Assembly: GCA_037157565.1 (NCBI GenBank)
Contig: JAZHRO010000002.1
Location: 39,452,501 to 39,516,500, forward strand
DNA length: 64,000 nucleotides
Direction: 5' to 3'
Source of the DNA: Thalassia testudinum
Taxonomy: Eukaryota; Streptophyta; Magnoliopsida; Alismatales; Hydrocharitaceae
The notes under the pieces were generated by a model. That model was not told the origin of the DNA, searched no databases, and saw only the letters and a program-made list of their open reading frames with translations. Positions 55,523 through 64,000 of the stretch are shown here, piece after piece (position 1 is the first letter of the stretch; each line of letters opens with the position of its first letter). The position numbers and the translations under genes were made by a program.

Positions 55523-55540
55523 TAGCGCCGTTGCCAGAGA
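55523..55540 (+). promoter_or_regulatory. Degenerate tRNA-Asp PBS (element remnant)
   Basis: TAGCGCCGTTGCCAGAGA differs from TGGCGCCGTTGCCGGGGA at three positions. It implies a third tRNA-Asp element on the plus strand, of which only leader-like sequence to about 56200 remains. Confidence 0.55.
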
Positions 55541-56201
55541 GGCGCTATTTGGAGTAAGTTTCTACTCTCATTCCTTTGATTTTCTCTTCTCACACCCTTC
55601 TCTTCACGGGTGTTTTGTTTGCTTGTGAGCAGGTATACAAGATGCAAGGAGGAGACAAGCAGAGGAGGTTGGACGTGGGCAAATCCAAGGCGGGTGCGAG
55701 AGCGTGAAGTCACCTACGCCGCAATGGAGCTTCGCCCACGTTGCTGAGGAGGTAGGTGTCTTCCTCTTAGTAACTTAGGTTATCTTGTCACCTATAAAAG
55801 AAAAAAAACCTAAAAACACTTCTTGGGAATTTCTTGGGGCGAGTGGATTAAAATCACTTGTTGATTGTTTGCTATCACCCCCACCGCCCCTGGATTTCTC
55901 GCAAACTTCACATAGCGAAAATCCAAGAATCTTGATTCTTGGATCTTTCATTGTGCAGAGTTTTCTCTGAGGCAAGATAAAATTGATTGATTGCCATCCT
56001 TCCTTGCCTCATTTATTCACATTTCGAGATCACATTTTTGGTGGAGAGACATGGAATTGAGTTGATTCCAACCCCATCACGACTTTTCATTTACCTTAGA
56101 TTTGATCCCGAATATTTCAACCCCAACATTTTAATTTTCTTTACATCATTTGGTGGTTGAGCCTTGTGTGGAATATCATTTTGGTGATTGGGAGCACTAG
56201 T
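55541..56201 (+). other. Leader-like remnant after degenerate PBS
   Basis: No gene recognised. The sequence breaks at 56202, where the E2 LTR begins in mid-LTR. Confidence 0.35.
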
Positions 56202-56930
56202 TGTATGGATGTGATCAGGGCGACGATTGGAGTTCAACGACTCCAAGATCGCCCTAATCAGGCATCCATAGCATCAGTTAGTGACCCAGGAACCCTAGAA
56301 GATCAAGGGCTAGGATGGTGAAATCCGCACTTCAGATGACAAATCCGATCACACGGATGAATTCGGATCGACGATCGCAGCCCAACGATGCAAAAATCAA
56401 GTCAATCCGACATCCGTGGCACCATCTACAACTTCCAGAAGATGGATGGCCAAGATGGCGCCACGTGGTGCCATCTCGGCCGCCCAAACGACCGCATGTA
56501 ATCTCGGCAGTCTCCGCATCCACCTTTCCCCACCGTTGGATCAAGATCCAACGGTTGCGACGCGTTTACGCTGAAGTCAGGCGCTCGACATAAACGCGAC
56601 CCCGGCACGTTGGTCGAGCGATCTAACGCGAAGCGGGGACGCGTGTTCGAGCCTCGCCACGCTGAAATTGGAGTGGTGGCGCGCCTACGATCGATCGCAC
56701 GATCGCGATCCAACTGCCGCGTGCGCTCAATCAAGATGAAGCTCTCACGCACTCCTACGCGTAACGCGCGATCGCACGCTAGCGGGCGCGCAATGCAGCA
56801 GGTGAAGGCACGACTTAAGCGTCCGATCTCGCGATCGGACGGCTAAGGATCGTTGAACATGCGTAGGCGTTGCGCGTGCGAGCAACTGAGCGGGCGCGCA
56901 TGGGCGCGGAAGCTACGCCCACGTTGGGGG

Positions 56931-56960
56931 CTTTAGCGACGGTTTTATCCGTCACTAAAG
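56931..56960. other. Stem-loop in E2 5' LTR
   Basis: CTTTAGCGACGG, TTTTAT, CCGTCACTAAAG: one mismatch, or G-U in RNA. It lies about 60 bp upstream of the TATA box and is conserved at 63049-63078 in the other LTR. Confidence 0.6.
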
Positions 56961-57017
56961 ACCCCTCATTTATTATTTTGAAGTTGTAATGTCCATTTTG
57001 CCCCCACTCCTTGCAAC

Positions 57018-57026
57018 TATAAAAGG
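57018..57026 (+). promoter_or_regulatory. TATA box of E2 5' LTR
   Basis: TATAAAAGG; the 3' LTR has the same at 63136-63144. Confidence 0.65.
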
Positions 57027-57795
57027 AGACCCCCTCCATACGAAATTCTCATCCCTTCCTTCTCTTCTCTACCCCTCCAAAGCTCAAGAGAAGCTTGTCC
57101 CACACCCGGGATGCTCCTCGCGAGATAAAGTCTAAATTTTCGTCCCCCTTCGGAAGTGGATCCCGCGACGACGACGGCGTGCTACTCCATTCCCATTCTT
57201 CTGCTTCGTCCTCCTTCGTCCTGCTTCGTTCTCCTTCGTCCAAGCGTCGTCCCGTCCAGATCGTCCTCCAAGCAACCGTCGAGGAAGATTTCTCTCTCCC
57301 TATTCTTTTTACTGCTTTCTAGTATAGATTTACTACTTTCTAGTGTAGTTTTGCTCGTCCTCCAAGCAATCGTCGAGGAGGATATTTCTCCCTCCATTCT
57401 TTTAATGCTTTCTAGAGTAAATTTATCGCTTTCTAGAGTAATTGTTTTATGCTTTGTAGTTGTAAGAGTGAAATAAACAATCTCCTTAATGATAAATTCC
57501 TTGTTTATTCTACATCTCATTTTGATTTCTTTGTGTAATATTCTCTTTCTCTCTTACTCTCTCTCTCTTCTATTTATTGTAAATAATTAGATAGTTTTAA
57601 ATTGAATTATTTCGTGACAAATAAAAAGAAACGCATAATTTTTAAATCAAACGTCCGCCTCCCGGTGTTTGACCCGGAATTTCAATTTCGGCATAAATTT
57701 TATTTGTTTAAAACGAATTCTTCACTTTCAAACTACAGCTACAGGTTTTCCAAAACCAAACACGTTAGCGTAGCGATTCGTAACGTTTAACATTT

Positions 57796-57855
57796 TGGCG
57801 CCGTTGCCGGGGAACAATTCGTAAACGTTCAACATTTTGGCGCCGTTGCCGGGGA
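57796..57855 (+). promoter_or_regulatory. Duplicated tRNA-Asp primer-binding site
   Basis: TGGCGCCGTTGCCGGGGA occurs at 57796-57813 and again at 57838-57855. The preceding attcgtaNacgtt, then aacattt, is also duplicated, so a 42-bp unit containing the LTR end and PBS is present twice in tandem. Confidence 0.88.
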
Positions 57856-59063
57856 GGCGACGATCTTTGATTTCTCTTCGCATTTTGTAACTTACAAATC
57901 ATTTACCTCACTTTTCTCCTTTCTTATTGTAATTGCAGGTACTCTTTTGAGACGAGCAAAAGCGGTAGATTGGAGTAAAGTGCTGTGGAAGGTTTTGTAA
58001 GTTATCCCCCATTCTTTCCCCCTCCATAGATTTCATTCGCCACATTAAATCAAAATTCCAATTAACCTAGGTGTTTGCATAAATCCTAGGAATAGTTAGG
58101 TTGTTTGGATTCTCACTCACATTCATTCCACCTTCATTTATATATAAAAAAAACAAAAAGATAATTTTGTGGGGCAATTTTCAACTAACACACAATGTAC
58201 ACCCACATTCAAAGGCACTTAACCGAATTGATTTGTTTCTACTCAACCGGGTTCTAATCTGTGGAACCGGTATACATAAAGCAACACATAAAAGAGTAGA
58301 AATCATTCTAAGTCAACTATCTTTGTGTGCCTAACTTAGCGGTGCATTTGTGGCCAGTTGTTTGAGTTGTTTGGGTCGCACCACTTCAATTAAAATCAAC
58401 TCATCAAGTAGCTGCCACTTAGGTTCAACTCTTAGGGATTTACCAGACACTCCACATTCTTTTTAAGCCTTAAAGGAAAACATCTTCACCCGTGCTTGTA
58501 AAACCTGGTGTGCCAATGAAACTTGTTTGAAAACACCTAAAGTTGAATCCTAAAAGCTGCTAAGCAAGATTTGAACCTTAAAATTCACCGCATCAAAAAT
58601 AATCTTGCTTAAAAATAATTGGTTGTGCACGCACACAAAAAACAATCAATCATTAAGGGCACAACCCATTTAAAGGGCCCATCACATTCCAAAGCACATT
58701 CAAACCTAGCTTTAAATAAAATAGAGTAGACGTTGGCCTTAAGGATTGGACTCGCTCTTCAGAACCCAGAACGAGATTATTTTTGATTAGTCTGTTTCTA
58801 CTGTTCAATCTGATGTCTAGCTAGGGGAGTAGAGTCAAAAGATCGCGGCTAGGGGGTACACTAGGAACCGAAGGCGCAAGCCGAAGAAAGAACCTTCTCC
58901 CCAGTCCCTCCTTCTAACTGGTTGGATTGAACAGACAGAAGTAGATCAAATCGTTCCTTTATCTCAAGACGGGTTTTGGGAGTCTGTAGGTCTTTAGGCT
59001 AACCCATTTAAGGACAGGTTTGATTGTTTGTATTGCAGGGCACCTTTCTTCCTCTTGTGTCTC
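57856..59063 (+). other. E2 leader
   Basis: About 1.2 kb without a credible gene, like the leader of E1. Confidence 0.5.
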
Positions 59064-60884
59064 ATGAATCATTCCACATATTTCACGCATTCCCACTCTT
59101 TCCCTCCTGTTGTGAATTATCCTCAACATGACGATTATCCCGACTCGTATTGAAATCAACCATCAGTTAGTTGGGATAATTCGGATTGGGGATACAGTTC
59201 CGGACCTCCGTGTTTAGGGTTTAACCCTGAACATTTTGATTCTGATTTCTATCCTTCTCAAAGCTACATCGATTATAGATCGTCTTCCTTTCATGAACAA
59301 CCTAATACGATCTACAATCAAGAAGGATACACCAATCCTTACCCATCCTCTGATTTCACTGCCTTTAGGTCATCACCATCTTTTCAACAATCTGAAATGA
59401 CCTATTATCAGGAAGGCTATAACAAATCTCGATTCGTTAATTCCCCTGCATTGAAACCAAACCCGCCCAACCCTGAACCAACTCATTTGGTTCAGGTTAA
59501 CCAGGTTCAAGATAAGGTTCTGGCTAACTTGAGGAATATCATTCAATCTTTAGAAGTTCAGCCAATACCTTGCATTGAAAAATTGGAGCCCCTGATTGAA
59601 ATGATTGATGATTTGAATAAGTCTTTGTTGGATTGGCTCCAGGATGTTAAGGATAAGAACCCGGGTGAGTTTCTACTTGGGAAATTAGCGAAATTGAGGA
59701 TGAGATTCGTGGTTGATTTGATTCAATCTTAGAATAATTCCCAGGATGAACCCTCTTCAGGAAAGCCAATGACAGAACCCACTCAGGCACCTATTGGGGG
59801 GGACACGTGTTACGAGGCTAACCAGATTGAATTAAAACAACCAATTAAGGATGATCTGATTTCTTCACCTGAGATCCCTGAGCCGGGTTACGAGGAAACG
59901 TATGTCCCCTTGGAACAAAAAGTGACAAATGATTTTGGGACATATATTGATACGGATCCTGATTTCTTTGATGGTGAAGATTCTAGTTGCGAAGTCTCAT
60001 GCGAGTTTTCTGAACATGATTTCAGTGAGACGATTGGACCTGAGGAATCTGATAGATCATTTAATAGCCCAATAACTGAGGAAACTGATCTTATTAGGAC
60101 ACACATTACGGATCCAGAATCGTATTTTCTGGAGGAATCAATTCAATGCCATGATTAGCAGTTACATCCTGTTGAGCTTATTGATGATTTTAATTCTGAG
60201 ATAATTAGACCCAAGTCAATTTTGATTCTGCCACATCATTTAGACTTGGAGATTTCAGACGAGGTGATGAATATACAAGAGGTCCTAGAATTTGATATGC
60301 TGAATGAGGAGGATAAGAGCTGGGAAGTTCTGATTTGGGAAGTTAATTTTGGAGGAAATGGTAGATTGAGTCGAAGGGTTCCTTTTAAGCTGAAGCCATT
60401 AAATCAGAACCCTTACGACATTTGTTTCGAGGATGTCAAACTCAAGCACACATTCAATGATTATCCTTTTGAGCTTCAATTCTCTGTAACCCGACTTTTT
60501 GGTCTTGGGTTGCATCCTCATAAATCGCAGGCCCGACCCTGCTTGCATTCTGATTTTAGGTTTTGGGTAATTTTTATCCAGAACCTAAGATATTCTCAAT
60601 TATGGGGGATGGGTCTGCACCACAATCTAGTCCACATCTGTGGACCTCTGCTGACAGGTCAGAGGATTCTTCTATTCATTCTGATTCTGACCTGCACTTG
60701 TGATTTCTTCATTTCTTTTCTTTGTATAGTGTGCCTAGCTGAAGGCACTAAACTCAGCACATATACAGTTCTTTTTCAATTTCATCTCGGAGCAGACCTG
60801 ACATTCACGCAATTCAGGTGCTTTCTACGCTTTTCCACTCTGTTTCATGTCTTTTTAATACAAAGAGGACATTGCATTAGATAG
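59064..60884 (+). pseudogene. Decayed single ORF of E2
   Basis: One frame runs from ATG 59064 to 60884, broken by TGA 59151-59153, TAG 59730-59732 and TAG 60156-60158. Upstream parts are Tyr/Ser/Pro-rich (starting MNHSTYFTHSHSF); the middle is acidic, with an ETIGPEESDRSF-like stretch. The last 120 codons are hydrophobic and may be non-coding in origin. It has the same place, strand sense, length class and acidic middle as the intact E1 ORF, though I see little direct residue identity. No known gag or pol motif. Confidence 0.6.
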
Positions 60885-60896
60885 GCATGGGGGGTG
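60864..60896 (+). promoter_or_regulatory. Internal PPT-like block of E2
   Basis: AGAGGACATTGCATTAG, then ATAGGCATGGGGGGT; counterpart of E1 4221-4256. It lies 1.22 kb before the terminal PPT, against 1.28 kb in E1. Confidence 0.6.
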
Positions 60897-62100
60897 GATA
60901 TTTATCTCTGAATTCATTCGTCAGCTTCGTAGATTTATTTTATTTTATTTTTAAAAAAATCAAAATTAGGAAAGAGAATTTGGGTTTAAGAAAATTTTCA
61001 ATCTTAGGAAATACTACATTAAGATCTGAGCACAAAGACCCTTCAGGTCTTTGGACTTAATTAGCCTGTGTATCCACTAAAATGTGGATTTGTCTTTGAG
61101 ACCTCGCCATCTTAATTCTATTATAATTGGAATAAATAAGTTTGGGTGATAAGTACACGACTTATCAACCTGCCCTTTGATTTGAGGGAATTTTGAGTCT
61201 TAAGTATCTACACACTTTCTTTGCACTGACTCGTTGTTTGGCGATTTTAACGGAAATTGGGTAGCTAATGAACCTTCTAGGGTGATATGGCTGGCAAGTT
61301 ATCGTGGGTAACAGCCCATAGGTAGGTTGTCCAGAGCCCAGTCACTAGACCTTTCTCTTTTTGCTGCCTTTAAGTAAATCTTAGACCAGGGAAGCCACCT
61401 ACTTAAAAAAAGAAAAGAAAAAAAAATCAAAAAGAAAAGGAGAAAAAAAAAGAAAAAGAAAAAAATAATAATAAGCCACACTTCGCCGCACGAGTATAGC
61501 TGGCAAGTTGTTGGTGGTAACAGCTCATCGACCAGTTGTCCAGAACCCAGCTAGTAAATGCACTAAAAAATTCCCAAAACACTTAGGAAGAAGCGGAGAA
61601 GTAGAATAACCCGAAGAGATATACACTGGATTCACCCTTGTGTTGACCCCATAAAAAATAAAAGTAGGGAGAAAGCAACCAGTTGTAAAGATACACCTTT
61701 AGGTAGAATTCTCTTTGAGGTCACTTAGAGGCGTAGAAATCCGAAGTCCGTTTTAATTGCCGGTCAACGAGTCTATCACAATCACAATAAGATACTCAAA
61801 GCTTAGGATTCTCATCAAATCTTGAGTGAGTTGAATGGCCGTAGAAAGCCACTCTTAAATCCTAAAATCTGAAAATCAAAAAAAAATTAGAAAAGAGTAA
61901 AAAGAAAAAGAAATTTTTCTTTGAATAAGGCAAGGGCTTGAGGTGGTCTGCATTTTGGCTGATACCCGGGCACTGTTGTGTCTTTGAAAGTTCAATTCCT
62001 AAGTAGACAATTTCTTAATGATTGAAAATAACTCAGGTCCAAATAATCCAACCTAATTCTTTTATAAATAGCATATAGTTTTTGCTAGGGACTAGCAAAA
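60897..62100 (+). other. E2 3' spacer
   Basis: No gene. Two similar copies of a roughly 65-bp word (gctggcaagtt, then ggtaacagc, then gttgtccagaNcccag) lie near 61290-61352 and 61500-61560, separated by an A-rich purine run (61385-61475). Confidence 0.55.
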
Positions 62101-62116
62101 GATAGGCATGGGAGTA
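62101..62116 (+). promoter_or_regulatory. Polypurine tract of E2
   Basis: GATAGGCATGGGAGTA directly precedes TGATGTAAAC at 62117. The same context is found in E1. Confidence 0.7.
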
Positions 62117-63886
62117 TGATGTAAACACATTTACACTACTTAAAATGTCTATTTTTGCATGTTCTTAAGCATAGGATTGCATTTCATGATATAAATATTG
62201 CATAGCATGCATCATCTTGCATTTAAAGTAGCTTGAATAAAATGGAGGTTAATTGTCTCCTTTTATGTGCTTGGACAGGGCAAACATTTTATCGGGGCCT
62301 CGGATCAAAGATCTAACTGTATGGATGTGATCAGGGCAACGATTGGAGTTCAATGACTCCAAGATCACCCTAATCAGGCATCCGTACCATCATTTAGTGA
62401 CCCGGGAACCCGAGAGCATCAAGGGCCAGGATGGTAAAAATTCACACTTCAGATGAAAAATCTGACCGTACGGATGAATTCGGATCGACGATCGCAGCCC
62501 AATGACGCAAAAATCGAATCAATCCGACATCCGTGACACCATCTACAACTTCCAGAAGATGGACGGCCAAGATGGCACCACGTGGCGCCATCTCGGCCGC
62601 CCAAACGGCCTCATGCAATCTCGGCAGTCTCCGCATCCGCCTTTCCCCGTTGTTGGATCAAGATCCAACAGCTGCGACGCGCCTGCGCTGAAGTCAAGCG
62701 CTCGACATAAACGCGACCCCAGCGCGTTGGTCAAGCGCTCTAACGCGAAGCGGGGACGCGCGTTCGAGCCTCGCCACGCTGAAATTGGAGCGGTGGCGTG
62801 CCTCCGATCAACCGCACAATTGCGATCCAACGGCCGCGCGCGCTCAATCAAGATGACGCGCTCACGCACGCCCGCGCGTAATGCGCGATCGCAAGCTGGC
62901 GGGCGCGCAATGCAGCAGGTGAAGGCGCGACTTAAGCCCTCCGATCTCGCGATCGGACGGCTGAGGATCGTTGAACGTGCATAGGCGTTGCTCGCGCGAG
63001 CAGCTGAGCGAGCGTGCGTGGGCGTGGAAGCTACGCCCACGTTGGGGGCTTTAGCGACGGTTTTATCCGTCACTAAAGACCCCTCATTTATTATTTTGAA
63101 GTTGTAATGTCCATTTTGCCCCCACTCCTTGAAACTATAAAAGGAGACCCCTCCATACGAAATTCTCATCCCTTCCTTCTCTTCTCTACCCCTCCAAAGC
63201 TCAAGAGAAGCTTGTCCCACACCCGGGATGCTCCTCGCGAGATAAAGTCTAAATTTTCGTCCCCCTTCAGAAGTGGATCCCGCGACGACGATGGCGTGCT
63301 GCTCCGTTCCCGTTCTTCTGCTTCGTCCTCCTTCGTCCAGGCATCGTCCCGTCCGGCTCGTCCTCCAAGCAACTGTCGAGGAGGATTTCTCTCTCCCTAT
63401 TCTTTTTGCTGCTTTCTAGTATAGATTTACTGCTTTCTAGTGTAGTTTTGCTCGTCCTCCAAGCAATCGTCGAGGAAGATATTTCTCCATCCATTCTTTT
63501 AATGCTTTCTAGAGTAAATTTATCGCTTTCTAGAGTAATTGTTTTATGCTTTGTAGTTGTAAGAGTGAAATAAACAATCTCCTTAATGATAAATTCCTTG
63601 TTTATTCTACATCTCATTTTGATTTCTCTGTGTAATATTCTCTCTCTCTTACTCTCTCTCTCTTCTATTTATTGTAAATAATTAGATAGTTTTAAATTGA
63701 ATTATTTCGTGACAAATAAAAAGAAACACGTAGTTTTTAAATCAAACGTCCTCCTCCAGGTGTTTGACCCGGAATTTCAATTTCGGTATAAATTTTATTT
63801 GTTGAACACGAATTCTTCACTTTCAAACTACAGCTACAGGTTTTCCAAAACCAAACACGTTAGCATAGCAATTCGTACGTTCAACA
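62117..63886 (+). repeat. E2 3' LTR
   Basis: 1770 bp, starting TGATGTAAAC and ending GTTCAACA. TATA box at 63136-63144. Confidence 0.75.
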
Positions 63887-64000
63887 ACGAGGACGATTTT
63901 GAATTAAAACCTAATGTCATTGGCCTAATTAATTTTCACTTCCATGGTCATGCAAGTGAAGATCCCTTTCTCCATCTGGAAGACTTAACCCGATTAGCTG
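63887..64000 (+). pseudogene. Start of a Ty3-type gag fragment, cut by window end
   Basis: The plus-strand frame reads DDFELKPNVIGLI, then FHGHASEDPFLHLEDLTRL. The ELKP, FHG and EDP-x2-HL pattern is the usual start of the retrotransposon Gag domain of Athila/Tat-type Ty3 elements. It stays open to the window end. It begins directly at the end of the E2 3' LTR, with no PBS or leader between, so its own 5' part is missing here or lies elsewhere. Confidence 0.65.

Larger units (their letters stand above)
56202..57792 (+). repeat. E2 5' LTR, first about 200 bp missing
   Basis: Colinear with 62320-63886. TATA box TATAAAAGG at 57018-57026. The 3' LTR has extra sequence from 62117 to 62319, between the PPT and the point where this copy starts. 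Confidence 0.8.
56202..63886 (+). mobile_element. Non-autonomous LTR retrotransposon E2 (tRNA-Asp PBS), 5'-truncated
   Basis: Order: truncated 5' LTR (56202-57792), PBS (57796-57813 and a second copy 57838-57855), leader, decayed single ORF (59064-60884), internal PPT-like block (60864-60896), terminal PPT, 3' LTR (62117-63886). No pol motif seen. The PPT context (ggga(c)tagcaaaag, then taggcatggg) matches E1 closely although the LTRs differ, so E1 and E2 are related families. No matching target duplication was found, as expected if the left end is lost. Confidence 0.75.

Noticed and set aside
57796..57855. Possible tRNA-Asp gene
   Set aside because: Only the 18-base complement of the tRNA 3' end is present, at an LTR edge; no cloverleaf around it, so it is a primer-binding site.

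Overview
The window is plant nuclear DNA, almost certainly from an angiosperm. It is packed with nested LTR retrotransposons, carries plant primer-binding sites (PBS; tRNA-Asp and initiator tRNA-Met types), and has one recognisable host gene with a very GC-rich single-exon coding region next to AT-rich flanks. The GC-rich coding style suggests a monocot or magnoliid, but that is inference. No tRNA, rRNA or CRISPR was found.

Layout. (1) 1-15466: an LTR-like sequence (call it Z; 1-242 and 12903-15466) is split by a 12.65-kb retrotransposon on the minus strand (E1, 248-12897, target duplication CCAGC). E1 has two nearly identical LTRs, a tRNA-Asp PBS, a polypurine tract (PPT) and one intact 628-codon ORF that resembles no gag or pol domain I know. 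A related solo LTR (7455-10215, duplication ACCGG) sits inverted inside its 5' LTR. (2) 15468-18720: a dispersed 280-bp repeat, then a truncated Sirevirus-like copia element with a decayed gag. (3) 18963-28824: a 9.86-kb non-coding LTR element (a LARD, large retrotransposon derivative; duplication GAAGC) whose inside contains arrays of roughly 60-bp and 77-bp repeats. (4) 28830-34734: remnants, including a dead copia pol fragment split by a hAT-like insert. (5) 34740-39711: a solo LTR (duplication ACTAT) with a second solo LTR of the same family nested in it in the opposite orientation. (6) 39717-46195: the gene-bearing island, with a hyccin-family gene at 42239-43231. (7) 47502-54626: a complete non-autonomous, gag-only Sirevirus-like element on the minus strand (duplication CATAT) inserted into a CA/TA microsatellite, its 3' LTR holding another solo LTR (duplication GAAAG). 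(8) 55523-64000: a PBS remnant, then a second tRNA-Asp element (E2) with the same architecture as E1 but a decayed ORF, followed directly by a Ty3-type gag fragment that runs off the window.

The most interesting signals are: the E1/E2 architecture, in which non-autonomous LTR elements carry one long acidic ORF followed by a conserved GAGGACATTGCA/GGCATGGGGG block and a second PPT; the dense GACGTC palindromes in the Sirevirus U3 regions and, separately, in Z; the stem-loop-rich LTRs of E1; and the repeat-built LARD. All similarity statements come from reading the sequence by eye. No database search was run.
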